Shown piece after piece: positions 25,527 to 35,127 of a stretch of 64,000 nucleotides of DNA. The DNA lies in the NCBI GenBank assembly GCA_903921325.1, contig CAIXPL010000037.1:223621-287620 (forward strand), in the 5' to 3' direction. The first letter of the stretch is position 1; every line of letters begins with the position of its first letter. Under the pieces are notes generated by a model that ran no database searches, was not told the origin of the DNA, and saw only the letters and a list, made by a program, of their open reading frames with translations. A program made the translations under genes and the position numbers. The DNA comes from an uncultured Pseudomonadota bacterium (GTDB lineage: Bacteria > Pseudomonadota > Gammaproteobacteria > Burkholderiales > SG8-39).

Positions 25527-26398
25527 CGTTCTGTTGCGCCGTTCACAGCGGGAACGAAGCGATGCGCGCCGGTGAACAGCAGAAAATGCCGGTTGATGGC
25601 GCGACCGATCAGCGTCATGCCGACCCGTTCGGCCATCTGATGACCCATCTGGGTGAGGCCAGAGCGTGAGATCAGAAACGGGATGCGCATCTGTGCCGCC
25701 TTGATCACCATCTCGGAGGTGAGGCGCCCGGTGGTGTAGAAAATCTTGTCCGATCCATCCCAGTCATTGAGCCACATCTGACCGGCAATTGCATCGACCG
25801 CATTATGCCGACCGACGTCCTCCACAAAACTCACCATCCGGCATTGATCGCCCAGATTGTCGAACAACGCGCAACCGTGCACGGCCCCCGCTGACTTGTA
25901 CACGCTGTCATGGTCCCGTATGAGCCCGAGCAGCGCCACGAGCCCGGTCTGGCGCAGTTGCACGTCATTACGCAGATGAACCGAGTCGATTTCTTCCATC
26001 AAATCACCAAACACTGTGCCCTGGCCGCAGCCGGTGGTCACGGTGCGGTGCGCCATGCGCCGATCGAGATCGGCGATCCCCGCGTGCGTGCTGACCGCGA
26101 CCGCATTGACCTCCCAGTCGACCTGAACGGCCGCGATGTCGGCGAGCGAGCCAACCAGTCGCTGATTGCGCAGGTAGCCGATGGCAAGGGCCTCGGGGGC
26201 CTGACCCAGTGTCATCAGAGTCACGATCTCGCGCCGATCGACATAAATCGTGAGCGGATGTTCACCGGCAATCGTGGTATCGGCGCGCGCTCCGGTCTCA
26301 TCGGTGGCGCTCACCTGATAGGTCGGGTCGCGTCGGGCCCGCGATAGCACGAGACCGCTGGATGCAATGGGGGCGGGCAGAGGGTTGACTTCGCTCAT
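25523..26398 (-). CDS. fdhD: Formate dehydrogenase accessory sulfurtransferase FdhD family protein
   Basis: FdhD passes sulfur to the Mo-bisMGD cofactor of formate dehydrogenase. The 291 residues include EHPLTIYVD, the ALAIGYL segment, SAGAVHGCALF and the strongly conserved VEDVGRHNAVDAIAG. At the sulfur-transfer motif the sequence is TTGCGQG, with Cys124 but Gly at the place of the second cysteine of the CxxC seen in E. coli. No formate dehydrogenase gene is in the window. It heads the fdhD-mobA-moeA group and is divergent from the BKACE gene. Confidence 0.92.
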   Translation of the reverse strand: MSEVNPLPAPIASSGLVLSRARRDPTYQVSATDETGARADTTIAGEHPLTIYVDRREIVTLMTLGQAPEALAIGYLRNQRLVGSLADIAAVQVDWEVNAVAVSTHAGIADLDRRMAHRTVTTGCGQGTVFGDLMEEIDSVHLRNDVQLRQTGLVALLGLIRDHDSVYKSAGAVHGCALFDNLGDQCRMVSFVEDVGRHNAVDAIAGQMWLNDWDGSDKIFYTTGRLTSEMVIKAAQMRIPFLISRSGLTQMGHQMAERVGMTLIGRAINRHFLLFTGAHRFVPAVNGATER

Positions 26399-26505
26399 CG
26401 GGTCGGGTTGGAGCCGCTACGGACGGTTATGGTACGACGTAAGCTGGCAGCCTGAACGTGTACCATCGCGCACAGCCATAAACCAGGAATCGAGGAGACT
26501 TCCGA

Positions 26506-27423
26506 ATGATCACACCGAAAGTGATTGTCACTGTTGCGCCCACCGGCGGCATGGCGGGCAAGAAGCAGAATCACCATCTGCCGACCCAACCCGGCGAGAT
26601 CGCCGAGTCGGTGGTCCGCTCCTACAACGAAGGGGCGAGTGTGGTGGCGGTGCATGCGCGGCGTCCGGACGACGAAGCCACCTGCAGTCCGATCGTCTAC
26701 GGGCAGATCAATAACCTGATACGCGAGCGCTGCGACATCGTGATCAACAACTCCACCGGTGGGGGTGTCAACGGCGACATGGTGCGCGAACTGCGCCCGG
26801 GCCTGAAGGAAATCATGCTGGAGGAGCGCCTGCGCGGCTGCGAGGCGCCGCACGTTGAAATGGTGACCTTTGATTGTCACACCATCAATGCGCAGTTCAA
26901 TGGCCAGAGCCTCCTGATGATGACCAACTCCGATGAGTGCACGCGGATGGCCCAGGTGTTCAAGGATCGCGGTGTGAAACCCGAATGGGAGGTATTCAGC
27001 CTGTCGCATATCCTGCAGGACACCACCCGGTTGATCGAGGCAGGGTTCGACAAGCCACCGTATTACATCAACATGGTGCTCAATGCCAACGGCTTTCAGG
27101 GCGGCTATCCTTACACCCCCAAAATCCTTCAGATGATGGTCGAGCATTTGCCGGCGCAGTCAATTTTCTGTGTGAGCGCGATCGGCACGGCGCAATTGCT
27201 CGCCACCACCCACGCCTTGTTGCTCGGTGGTCATATCCGGGTTGGCCTGGAGGACAACAACTATTATTCGCGCGGTGAGCTGGCCACCAATGAACAACTG
27301 GTGGCGCGTGCGGTGCGCATCATTCGCGAGCTGGGTGCCGAACCAGCCAACGCGACCGAGGCGCGTGAAATGATGGGGTTGGCGCCATTGAGTGCCGCCC
27401 CGGCAACCCGCCACGCGGCCTGA
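26506..27423 (+). CDS. BKACE family (DUF849) beta-keto acid cleavage enzyme
   Basis: BKACE enzymes condense a beta-keto acid with acetyl-CoA to give acetoacetate and a new CoA ester, using a zinc ion. The 305 residues show VTVAPTGGMAGKK, the NNSTGGG loop and the C-terminal glutamate in VGLEDNNYY (Glu249). The usual zinc HxH motif is altered: VVAVHARRPDD has His50 but Ala48 in place of the first histidine. GAGGAG precedes the ATG. The downstream hydantoinase A/B-like pair starts 11 bases after the stop and is probably in the same operon. Confidence 0.9.
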   Translation: MITPKVIVTVAPTGGMAGKKQNHHLPTQPGEIAESVVRSYNEGASVVAVHARRPDDEATCSPIVYGQINNLIRERCDIVINNSTGGGVNGDMVRELRPGLKEIMLEERLRGCEAPHVEMVTFDCHTINAQFNGQSLLMMTNSDECTRMAQVFKDRGVKPEWEVFSLSHILQDTTRLIEAGFDKPPYYINMVLNANGFQGGYPYTPKILQMMVEHLPAQSIFCVSAIGTAQLLATTHALLLGGHIRVGLEDNNYYSRGELATNEQLVARAVRIIRELGAEPANATEAREMMGLAPLSAAPATRHAA

Positions 27424-27433
27424 ACACGCACTC

Positions 27434-29530
27434 ATGGGGTTCTTCATAGGGACTGATGTCGGCGGCACATTTACCGACCTTTGGGTGTCTGCCAGTGACG
27501 GCCAGACACAAGTATTCAAATCGCCGACTACCGCGGACGTTCTGAGCGGTGTCATCGATGCGATGCAGCTGGCTGCCGACGCCTGGCAACTGGAGTTCAA
27601 CGCGTTTTGTGCGCAAATCGAGCGCTTTGGCCACGGCACCACGGTCGGACTCAATGCGTTGCTCACCGGCAACGCGGCGAAAACCGCAGTGCTCACGACG
27701 CGCGGCTTTGCCGACACGCTCGAGATCGGACGCCTGCGCCGCCAGACTGCGGGCATGAATGAGACTGAATACACCGATGCCTATCTGCGTAATCGCTTTG
27801 CCCCGCTGGTCGGGCGCGCTCTGGTGGTGGAGATCGATGAACGGATCGATGTCAACGGCCGGATCATCACGCCCCTCGATGAACCGCAGGCACGCGCCGC
27901 CTTGCGCGCCCTGGCTGCTCAAGGCGTTGAGGCGCTCGCCATCTGCACGCTGTGGTCGACGTTGAACCCGCAGCACGAGCAGCGCCTGCGCGAGCTCGCA
28001 CTGGAGGAGATGCCCGGGGTCTTTGTCAGTCTGTCGCATGACATCTCACCGGCCGTGGGTGAATACGCGCGCATGTCCACGACCGCAGCGAATGCGGCAC
28101 TCGGTCCGCTGGCGGGTCGCTACCTGCAGCGCCTTGAATCGCAGCTGCGGAATGCCGGCATGCAGGTGCCGGTGTTGATGATGACCTGCTCCGGTGGCGT
28201 GTTGCCCACGGCGGTATTGACCGACCGCCCGGCCTATGCCTTGTTCTCGGGGCCTGCTGGCGGAGTAATGGGTACGCTGGCTATCGGTGAACAGATCGGG
28301 TTGCGCAACCTGTTGACGACCGATATCGGTGGCACCAGTTTTGATGTGGGTGTGATCGCCGATGGCAAACCGATCATGCGCTCGGAGATTGCTCTGGCGG
28401 GTGCCGACATCCGCGTGCACTCGATTGATGTGGATTCGATCGGCGCGGGTGGGGGCAGTATTGCCGCGGTCGAATTTGGCGAATTGAAGGTGGGGCCACG
28501 CAGCGCCGGGGCGAACCCGGGGCCGGCCTGTTATGGCCGCGGTGGATTGCTACCTACCGCGACCGACGCCGACCTCGTGCTCGGCGTTCTGGATGCCGAT
28601 TATTTCATTGGCGGGCGCATGCGCCTCGATCGCGATGCCGCCGCACGCGCCATTGAAGACTATGTCGCACGACCCTTGGGCATGGGGCTCATCGAGGCAG
28701 CCTGGGGCATTCGCGAGGTGCTCGATAGCCGGATGGCCGACCTCTTGCGCCGGATGACCGTTGAGCGTGGCTACGATCCGCGCGACTTTGCCCTCTTTGC
28801 CAATGGCGGTGCGGGCCCGTCGCATGCCTGGGTGCTGGCCGCTGAGCTGGGCCTCGATCGGTTCATCGTGCCGGCAGCAGCAACTGCGGTGTCGGCCTTT
28901 GGCACCGGCAATTCCGATCTTGGATTCACCACCGAGTCACCGGCCTATGTGCGAGTGCGCCCGGGCGCGCTGCCCAGCGAGGCGCAGTTGGAGCGGGTAT
29001 CGGGCGCGCTCGCCACGGCAGTGCGTGATGTGCAGCGCAATCTGGAATTGGCCGCGGCGCGCGGCCGGTTGGAAATCGAGCGTAGCGTCTCAATCCGCTT
29101 TCGCGGCCAGACCCATCATCTGGACGTGCCCTTGCATGGCGATCGGTTTGACGCGGCCGCATTTCGGGCAGCGACCGAACGCTTCGAGCGCGACTATGAA
29201 CAGTTGTTTGGCCGTGGCGCGGCGTTCTCGCGCGCAGGCTATGAATTGTTATCGGTGCGTGCTGCGGGTACCGGTGCCTTGCCGCCCCCCGCCCAGGCTA
29301 CCCGCGGTGAGCCACCACGTGCTGCCGGGTCGCGCCAGGTAGTGTTTCGTGACCCGGCCGCACCGGTGCAGACGGCGATCTGGCGCGCCGTGTTTCCGGC
29401 TGCCGGCAGTGTCATCGACGGGCCGGCAGTCATTGAATTTCCGGGGCAGAGTGTCGTGGTGCCGCCGGGCGCGCGCGCAAGCGCCGATGAGTTTGGCAAT
29501 TTGCATGTCGACCTGCGAGGTGCACAATGA
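27434..29530 (+). CDS. Hydantoinase A/acetone carboxylase beta-like subunit
   Basis: The 698-residue protein has the ASKHA ATPase plan of the HyuA/AcxA family, with FFIGTDVGGTFTDLWV at the N-terminus, GHGTTVGLNALL, the FSGPAGGVMG segment and TTDIGGTSFDVGVI. These subunits activate substrates at the cost of ATP in N-methylhydantoinase, oxoprolinase and acetone or acetophenone carboxylases. The ATG at 27434 is the start of the fold. The stop overlaps the B-subunit start (ATGA). With the BKACE gene upstream, one possibility is a carboxylase that makes a beta-keto acid which BKACE then cleaves. This is inference. Confidence 0.93.
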   Translation: MGFFIGTDVGGTFTDLWVSASDGQTQVFKSPTTADVLSGVIDAMQLAADAWQLEFNAFCAQIERFGHGTTVGLNALLTGNAAKTAVLTTRGFADTLEIGRLRRQTAGMNETEYTDAYLRNRFAPLVGRALVVEIDERIDVNGRIITPLDEPQARAALRALAAQGVEALAICTLWSTLNPQHEQRLRELALEEMPGVFVSLSHDISPAVGEYARMSTTAANAALGPLAGRYLQRLESQLRNAGMQVPVLMMTCSGGVLPTAVLTDRPAYALFSGPAGGVMGTLAIGEQIGLRNLLTTDIGGTSFDVGVIADGKPIMRSEIALAGADIRVHSIDVDSIGAGGGSIAAVEFGELKVGPRSAGANPGPACYGRGGLLPTATDADLVLGVLDADYFIGGRMRLDRDAAARAIEDYVARPLGMGLIEAAWGIREVLDSRMADLLRRMTVERGYDPRDFALFANGGAGPSHAWVLAAELGLDRFIVPAAATAVSAFGTGNSDLGFTTESPAYVRVRPGALPSEAQLERVSGALATAVRDVQRNLELAAARGRLEIERSVSIRFRGQTHHLDVPLHGDRFDAAAFRAATERFERDYEQLFGRGAAFSRAGYELLSVRAAGTGALPPPAQATRGEPPRAAGSRQVVFRDPAAPVQTAIWRAVFPAAGSVIDGPAVIEFPGQSVVVPPGARASADEFGNLHVDLRGAQ

Positions 29531-31800
29531 GTTCCCCAACCACGCCAGCCCCTGCGGTCCGTCCTGGGCTTGCTGACGGTCTCACGCCGGCCTCTGCGCC
29601 GGTACACGGTCAGGCAACAGCGCCGGTGCCCGGGCGCCCTCCCGCAGGTGCGGCGGCGCTCAACCCGGTCACGTTCGAGGTCATTCGCAATCGTCTGGTG
29701 GCGATTGCCGAGGAAATGCGCATCGCGCTGCAAAGCGTCTCCGGTTCGCCGACAGTGACTGAGGCATCGGATTTCTTTACCGGCCTGTTTCGTCCCGATG
29801 GATCGGTGGTCTCGATGGGCTTCCAGGTGTCGTTTCAGGCACCGGTGTCAGGCACGGTGATCCGCCATATCAACGGTTCACCGATCCACACCGTGCGTGA
29901 TGGCGACATGTTCATCGGCAATGACCCGTTTATCGGCGCGTTGCACCAGAACGATGTGCAGATGCTGGGTCCTATTTTTGCCGGCGACCGCATCGTCGCC
30001 TGGGCGGGCGTGCAGGCCCATCAGACCGATGTCGGTGGCATGGACTTCGCCAGTTGGTGTCCCAAGGCCAAAAACGTGTTTCAGGAAGGCATCCGCATTC
30101 CCTGCGTCAAGCTGATCGATCGTGGCGAGTTGCGCGAAGACGTGCTCGAGATGATCACCACGGCATCGCGCCTGCCCGATGCGCTCGGACTGGATATCCG
30201 TGCATTCATCGCCACCATCAATGTCGCGCGCGAACGGGTCGGAGATCTGGTGCAGCGCTATGGCCCGGACCTGCTGGAGCAGGTGATGCTGCGCATGATG
30301 GATTCGTCCGAGGCACGCGTGCGTGCACGTCTGCGTGAGTTGCCCGACGGGGTATACCGCGGCGTTGATTTTCTGGAGCATGACGGACACACCAACGCGC
30401 TCTACAAAATAGCCGTGGAAATCACCAAGCGCGGCGATGCACTGACGCTCGATTTCAGTGGTTCGAGCCCGCAGGCCCCCGGCTTTGTGAATGCCACCCG
30501 GGCCGGACTGATGGGTGGCGCCTGTGGTGGCTTGCTCACCACGCTCGCCTGGGACATTCAATGGAATGAAGGGGTCCTGCGCACCGCGACGGTGGTAGCA
30601 CCCGATGGTCTGATCTGCACCGCGCAATTCCCGGCGCCGGTCGGCTCGGCCACGGTCGAGACCATCTGGGTGGTGTCCAACGCGACCATGCTGGCATTGA
30701 ACCGCATGCTCGCCAGCTCGCCGCGCTATCGCCATCGGGCACAGACCATCAGCGATGGCTGCATGGCAACCTTCAATCTGGGTGGCATCAATCAGTTTGG
30801 TGAACCCTTTGGTCTGCACCTGATGGATCCGCTGGCGGCCGGGTCGGGCGCCTGGGCCACCAAAGACGGGGTGGATGCCGGTGGGCCGATTACGTCGCCC
30901 GTACCTGGTGTGGCCGATGTCGAGCGCAACGAGCAGGTCTCGCCCTTGTTCTATCTGTACCGTCGCCTTGCATCCGATACCGGCGGGGCGGGCAAGTACC
31001 GCGGGGGTTTGAGCGCCGAAGTGGCGCTCACGCTGGGAGGCATCGAACGTGCCGAAGCACTGATCATGACCCACGGTGCCGAGGTGCCCAACACCATGGG
31101 GCTGGGCGGTGGCTGGCCCGGGTCAACCGTTGTCCAGCGCATGGCGCGTAACGCCATGGTTGATGGTCGCGAACAGCCTCATCCAGCATGGGAGCGTTTT
31201 GGACCCAAGCCCGGACTGATGGAAATGACCGCACGCGATATTTTCTGGGTTACCTGGCAAGGCGGTGGCGGCTGGGGTGATCCCTTGCAACGTGATCCGC
31301 AGCAGGTTGCAGCTGATTTGCGCCGCGGCATCATCACCGCGCATGTCGCCTCGGTGATCTATGGCGTGATCACCCGCGATGGCGAGTTGTCAGTGCGCGA
31401 GACCGAGCGGTTGCGCCAGAGCCTGCTCAAGCAGCGGGTCGGTGAATTCACCACCGATCCGGCACGGTTTCTCACCGCGCACCCGTTTGCCTCGCTGTCC
31501 GAGTGCCTGTTTGTCGCACGCGATGCGCGCGGGCTGCATGTGGTGAGCAGCGCGGGCTGCATTCTCGCAAGTGGTCATTCGCGCTGGCGCGAAGGCGCGG
31601 TCGCCAAAGTCTGGGAGAAATTGCCGCCTGAGTACAACATCCGGCTGCACGAGCATCTGGCGCTCACCACCTGGTACTGCCCGGCCAGCGGTGTCCTGCT
31701 GTCGGTGGATGTGCATCGGCGCGGCGAGCGCGCGCCCGATGACCTGATCGTCGATCTGGCGGAACTGGAACGCCTGGCGAACGGTCAGCCGCCGATATAG
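29527..31800 (+). CDS. Hydantoinase B-like subunit fused to an acetone-carboxylase gamma-like domain
   Basis: At 757 residues this is longer than a plain HyuB (about 550-600). Residues 1-45 are a Pro/Ala-rich extension. From [12 protein letters not shown] the HyuB domain runs to about 620, with [28 protein letters not shown] and the GGAGKYRGG region. The last 110 or so residues (from about 648) resemble the small gamma subunit of acetone carboxylases, with Cys residues in [22 protein letters not shown] and WYCPASG. A second Cys of the last pair (CPxC) is absent. The fusion supports a ketone carboxylase-like role. It ends 16 bases inside the convergent moaA. Confidence 0.88.
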   Translation: MSSPTTPAPAVRPGLADGLTPASAPVHGQATAPVPGRPPAGAAALNPVTFEVIRNRLVAIAEEMRIALQSVSGSPTVTEASDFFTGLFRPDGSVVSMGFQVSFQAPVSGTVIRHINGSPIHTVRDGDMFIGNDPFIGALHQNDVQMLGPIFAGDRIVAWAGVQAHQTDVGGMDFASWCPKAKNVFQEGIRIPCVKLIDRGELREDVLEMITTASRLPDALGLDIRAFIATINVARERVGDLVQRYGPDLLEQVMLRMMDSSEARVRARLRELPDGVYRGVDFLEHDGHTNALYKIAVEITKRGDALTLDFSGSSPQAPGFVNATRAGLMGGACGGLLTTLAWDIQWNEGVLRTATVVAPDGLICTAQFPAPVGSATVETIWVVSNATMLALNRMLASSPRYRHRAQTISDGCMATFNLGGINQFGEPFGLHLMDPLAAGSGAWATKDGVDAGGPITSPVPGVADVERNEQVSPLFYLYRRLASDTGGAGKYRGGLSAEVALTLGGIERAEALIMTHGAEVPNTMGLGGGWPGSTVVQRMARNAMVDGREQPHPAWERFGPKPGLMEMTARDIFWVTWQGGGGWGDPLQRDPQQVAADLRRGIITAHVASVIYGVITRDGELSVRETERLRQSLLKQRVGEFTTDPARFLTAHPFASLSECLFVARDARGLHVVSSAGCILASGHSRWREGAVAKVWEKLPPEYNIRLHEHLALTTWYCPASGVLLSVDVHRRGERAPDDLIVDLAELERLANGQPPI

Positions 31801-32864
31801 GACATTTCAACCTTGCGTGCAACGGTGGTTTGCGCGCCGCGAATTTCCGAGTAATGATCGTCGCGCTCGGCCCAGACCGCGCGTAGCTGCGCGCTGATCT
31901 GTTCGTCATCGACGCCGTTACGCAGCAGTGCGCGCAGGTCATACCCCGCGTCGGCAAACAGGCAGGTGTAGAGCTTGCCTTCGGTCGACAAACGTGCGCG
32001 CGTGCACTGGCCGCAGAATGCCTGGGTCACCGATGAAATCACGCCGATCTCGCCACTGCCGTCGGTGTAGCGCCAGCGCTCGGCCACCTCACCGTTGTAG
32101 CTGCGACCAATGGGCTCAAGCGGCAACTCGGCATGGATGCGCCGTACCACTTCGGCTGAGGGCACCACATCGTCCATGCGCCAGCCGTTGGTCGATCCAA
32201 CATCCATGAATTCGATGAATCGCACGATATGTCCGGCCTGACGAAAATGGCGCGCCATCGGGAGGATATCGTCGTCGTTGACGCCGCGCTTGACCACCAT
32301 ATTCACCTTGATCGGCGCGAGGCCGGCGTCGGCCGCGGCATCGATGCCTTCGAGCACGCGCGCGACCGGGTAATCGGCGTCATTCATGGCGCGAAACCGC
32401 GCATCATCGAGCGAGTCGAGGCTCACCGTGATGCGCTGCAAGCCGGCTGCTTTAAGGCTTTTTGCCTTGCGGGCCAGCACCGAACCATTGGTGGTGAGTG
32501 TGAGATCCAGGGTGCCGATGCCGGCGAGCATTTCGATCAGCCGCTCGATATGCCGGCGCAACAAGGGCTCGCCGCCGGTGATGCGCAGTTTGTCGACACC
32601 GAGGTCGTGAAAAATGCGCGATAGCCGGGTGATCTCCTCGAATGAGAGCAACTCGGCTTGCGGCAAGAACGGGTAGTCGCTGCCAAACACTTCCTTGGGC
32701 ATGCAATAAGTGCAGCGGAAATTGCAGCGGTCGGTCACCGAGATGCGCAGATCGCGCATGCGCCGACCGCGCCGGTCCTCGCCATTGCCCACCGCGGCCG
32801 TGCCTTCAGGCAAGGCGCGCCGGGTGCGTGCGTCGGCAATCGGAATGACAATGCGCTGGTTCAT
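31785..32864 (-). CDS. moaA: GTP 3',8-cyclase
   Basis: MoaA is the radical SAM enzyme that begins Moco synthesis from GTP. The 359 residues have the N-terminal [4Fe-4S] motif at Cys47, Cys51 and Cys54 (CNFRCTYC), the C-terminal cluster cysteines in FCGQC and LYTCLF, and the terminal Gly-Gly (SYIGG) needed for activity. About 35 residues precede the usual start of the fold. It stands alone on the minus strand; its partner MoaC is not in the window. Its 3' end overlaps the hydantoinase B gene by 16 bases. Confidence 0.97.
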   Translation of the reverse strand: MNQRIVIPIADARTRRALPEGTAAVGNGEDRRGRRMRDLRISVTDRCNFRCTYCMPKEVFGSDYPFLPQAELLSFEEITRLSRIFHDLGVDKLRITGGEPLLRRHIERLIEMLAGIGTLDLTLTTNGSVLARKAKSLKAAGLQRITVSLDSLDDARFRAMNDADYPVARVLEGIDAAADAGLAPIKVNMVVKRGVNDDDILPMARHFRQAGHIVRFIEFMDVGSTNGWRMDDVVPSAEVVRRIHAELPLEPIGRSYNGEVAERWRYTDGSGEIGVISSVTQAFCGQCTRARLSTEGKLYTCLFADAGYDLRALLRNGVDDEQISAQLRAVWAERDDHYSEIRGAQTTVARKVEMSYIGG

Positions 32865-33249
32865 GGTGTGCGTACGGCGGTGCTAGTGGCAAGGCGGTGA
32901 CCAATGCAGGACTGGGGTGTGGCTCGTGTGTTGTAAGCGTGGCCTGCCGGTCACAGGGAGCGCAATCATACAGTGGGACGCATTTTCCAAATCAAAAGGC
33001 TGGGTAAAGGGGGCGCATCGGTTGCATTTGCAGTCGGTGACCAGAGCGATGCGCTGCGACCCTGGGCAGACTTGGGCGACAAGCGAAGCGCCAGTGCCAA
33101 GGCCGACCAAGCCGGCGTGACACAAAAGATTCCCCTTATGCCGCTAGAGAATGCATGGGCCAAACGCTCTCAAGGTGTTTGCTCAGGTATTGATCGAGTC
33201 CTTGCTCGGCTGCAGCGTTGGCTACCCGATTCCACTACACTTCCCGGCC
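32865..33249. other. 385-bp divergent region between moaA and mobB
   Basis: No convincing gene was found. The region should carry the moaA and mobB promoters. GGTGACC occurs at 32896-32902 and 33036-33042, and GGTCAC, in inverted orientation, at 32949-32954; these could be binding sites. A molybdenum cofactor riboswitch was looked for because of the moaA neighbour, but no structure could be matched by eye. Long open frames here have no recognisable protein features. Confidence 0.5.
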
Positions 33250-33744
33250 ATGAAAATAGTCGGATTCGCCGGATGGTCGGGTAGCGGCAAGACCACGTTG
33301 ATCGAACGGGTTATCCCCTGCCTGACGCGTCAGGGCGTGCGGGTTTCGCTGATCAAGCATGCCCACCATCAGTTCGATATCGACCAGCCGGGCAAGGATT
33401 CCTGGCGCCATCGGCAGGCCGGGGCGGCCGAGGTGCTGATCTCATCATCCAACCGGTGGGCCTTGATGCATGAGCTGCGTGGGGCTGCCGAACCTGCGCT
33501 CACCGAGCTGCTGACGCGCTTGTCACCGTGCGATCTGGTCCTGGTCGAGGGATTCAAGCGTGAAAGCCATCCCAAGATTGAAGTCTTTCGCAGTGCCAAC
33601 GGCAAACCCCCCTTGCACACGGATGATCGCGACATCGTCGCAATCGTGACCGATCAGCCGTTTGCGAGCCGCCTGCCGCAGTTTGGTCTGGACGAGGTTG
33701 AGGCCGTGGCAGACTATATACTTGGGGCCATTGGTCGCGGCTGA
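33250..33744 (+). CDS. mobB: Molybdopterin-guanine dinucleotide biosynthesis adaptor protein
   Basis: MobB is a P-loop GTPase that assists MobA. The 164 residues start MKIVGFAGWSGSGKTTLIER, with Walker A at residues 8-15. They continue with the family segments IKHAHHQFDIDQPGKDSWRHRQAGA and LVLVEGFKRESHPKIEVFR. The ATG at 33250 is the natural start; the open frame upstream is not homologous. It begins a plus-strand Moco group mobB-moeA-moaD-moaE, and its stop overlaps a further ATG (TGATG) that opens a 41-codon frame before moeA. Confidence 0.94.
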   Translation: MKIVGFAGWSGSGKTTLIERVIPCLTRQGVRVSLIKHAHHQFDIDQPGKDSWRHRQAGAAEVLISSSNRWALMHELRGAAEPALTELLTRLSPCDLVLVEGFKRESHPKIEVFRSANGKPPLHTDDRDIVAIVTDQPFASRLPQFGLDEVEAVADYILGAIGRG

Positions 33745-33869
33745 TGGTCAGGGCACGACGTGAGCGGGTGGGCGCAGCCGCTCGCGACATGCGTTCCTCG
33801 TGGACGAGGTTTGCCGCGAGGTCGTGGGCAGCGCGCCTGGGCTGGATGACTACCTGTAAGCGGATTTGA
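33744..33869 (+). other. Possible 41-codon mini-ORF between mobB and the second moeA
   Basis: The frame begins at an ATG overlapping the mobB stop (TGATG) and ends at a TGA overlapping a TTG codon in frame with moeA (TTGA, 33866-33869). Its first bases, ATGGTCAGGG, followed by GTGAGCGGG and GGCGC, resemble the moeA sequence from 33887 (ATGCTCAGTG, GTGAGCGAGG, CGCGC). The match needs gaps and is weaker than at other junctions. It also contains a small hairpin, CCTCG/CGAGG. It may be a decayed junction duplicate rather than a gene. Confidence 0.35.
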
Positions 33870-33871
33870 AG

Positions 33872-35113
33872 ATGAACAGACCTGCAATGCTCAGTGTGAG
33901 CGAGGCGCGTGCGCGCCTGCTCGGTGGTGCCCGGCCGGTGGTTGAGATCGAATCGGTGCCGACGATGGAGGCCACCGGGCGCATTCTGGCGCGCAGCGTG
34001 TCCTCGTCGATCAATGTCCCCGACCATGACAACTCCTCGATGGACGGTTATGCGGTGCGCGCCGCCGAATGCGCCAGCGGTGAGGCGTGTCTGCCGGTGA
34101 GCCAGCGGGTGCCGGCCGGGACGGTGCCGCAACCCTTGCAGCCTGGCACGGCCGCGCGGATATTTACCGGCGCGCCGATTCCGCCCGGTGCCGATGCCGT
34201 CGTGATGCAGGAGCAGACCCGGGCCGAGGGCGACAAGGTGACCATCAACCATCGCCCGGCGGCTGGCGAATGGCTGCGCTATGCCGGTGAGGACATTCGC
34301 ACCGGGCAGGTCGTGCTCGAGGCCGGCACCCGTCTGCGGCCCCAGGAAACCGGCCTGCTCGCTTCAATCGGTTTGGCCACGGTGCCGGTGTTTCGCAAGG
34401 TCCGCGTGGCGGTGTTCTTTACCGGCGATGAGCTGGTGATGCCCGGTGAGCCCCTGCCCAAGGGTGCCATCTACAATTCGAGCCGTTTTACACTCACCAG
34501 CATGCTGCGCGAACTGGGCTGCGAAGTCACCGATCTGGGGATTGTTGAGGATACGCTGGCGGCCACACGCGCCGCCTTGCGCGCGGGCGCGCAGGGCTAT
34601 GACCTGATCATGACCTCAGGCGGCGTCTCGGTGGGCGAAGAAGACCATGTGAAGCCGGCGGTCGAAGCCGAAGGCCGCATCGATATGTGGAAAATCGCGA
34701 TGAAGCCGGGCAAGCCGCTCGCCTTTGGTGCCGTGCGGCGCTCGGGCGGCGATGCGGCCGCGGGTGCAGGTGAGGCTGCCTTCATCGGATTGCCGGGCAA
34801 TCCGGTATCGAGTTTCGTGTGCGTATTGCTGTTCGTGCGACCCTTTGTGCGCCGGCTGCAAGGTGCTATCGATCAGCCAGCGCGGGCCTACCCGATGCGT
34901 GCTGATTTCGAGTGGCCCCGGCCCGATGCCCGCGAGGAGTTCCTGCGCGCGCGTGTCAATGCGCAAGGCGGCCTCGATATTTATCCGAATCAGAATTCCT
35001 CTGTGCTCACCTCGACGGTATGGGGCGATGGCCTGGTCGATAATCCGCCCCACACGGCGATCGCCAAGGGCGATACGGTACAGTTCCTGCCGTTTTCTGA
35101 TCTGTTGTGGTGA
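33872..35113 (+). CDS. moeA: Molybdopterin molybdenumtransferase MoeA (second copy)
   Basis: This second MoeA has 413 residues from the ATG at 33872; a TTG at 33866 and an ATG at 33887 are alternatives. Motifs are NVPDHDNSSMDGYAVRAAE, FTGAPIPPGADAVVMQEQTR, FFTGDELV, MTSGGVSVGEEDH and LPGNPVSSFVCVLLF. It differs clearly from the copy at 23455, so it is not a recent duplicate. It sits in the mobB-moeA-moaD-moaE group and probably serves as the general Moco enzyme. The stop is in a duplicated GTGA junction with moaD. Confidence 0.95.
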   Translation: MNRPAMLSVSEARARLLGGARPVVEIESVPTMEATGRILARSVSSSINVPDHDNSSMDGYAVRAAECASGEACLPVSQRVPAGTVPQPLQPGTAARIFTGAPIPPGADAVVMQEQTRAEGDKVTINHRPAAGEWLRYAGEDIRTGQVVLEAGTRLRPQETGLLASIGLATVPVFRKVRVAVFFTGDELVMPGEPLPKGAIYNSSRFTLTSMLRELGCEVTDLGIVEDTLAATRAALRAGAQGYDLIMTSGGVSVGEEDHVKPAVEAEGRIDMWKIAMKPGKPLAFGAVRRSGGDAAAGAGEAAFIGLPGNPVSSFVCVLLFVRPFVRRLQGAIDQPARAYPMRADFEWPRPDAREEFLRARVNAQGGLDIYPNQNSSVLTSTVWGDGLVDNPPHTAIAKGDTVQFLPFSDLLW

Positions 35114-35127
35114 GCCGGTCGTGGTGA
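35107..35127 (+). repeat. 14-bp duplicated moeA/moaD junction
   Basis: GTGGTGA occurs at 35107-35113, where it holds the moeA stop, and again at 35121-35127, where it holds the moaD GTG. The spacing is 14 bases. A 5-codon frame (MSRSW) runs from the GTG at 35110 to a TGA that overlaps the moaD GTG at 35124. Its end (...TCGTGGTGA) copies the moeA end (...TTGTGGTGA). This supports GTG 35124 as the moaD start and is the smallest case of the junction duplications in this window. Confidence 0.65.

Noticed and set aside
32865..33249. Molybdenum cofactor riboswitch before moaA
   Set aside because: The position would suit one, but no matching helices could be drawn by eye; only short repeated GGTGACC motifs were seen.
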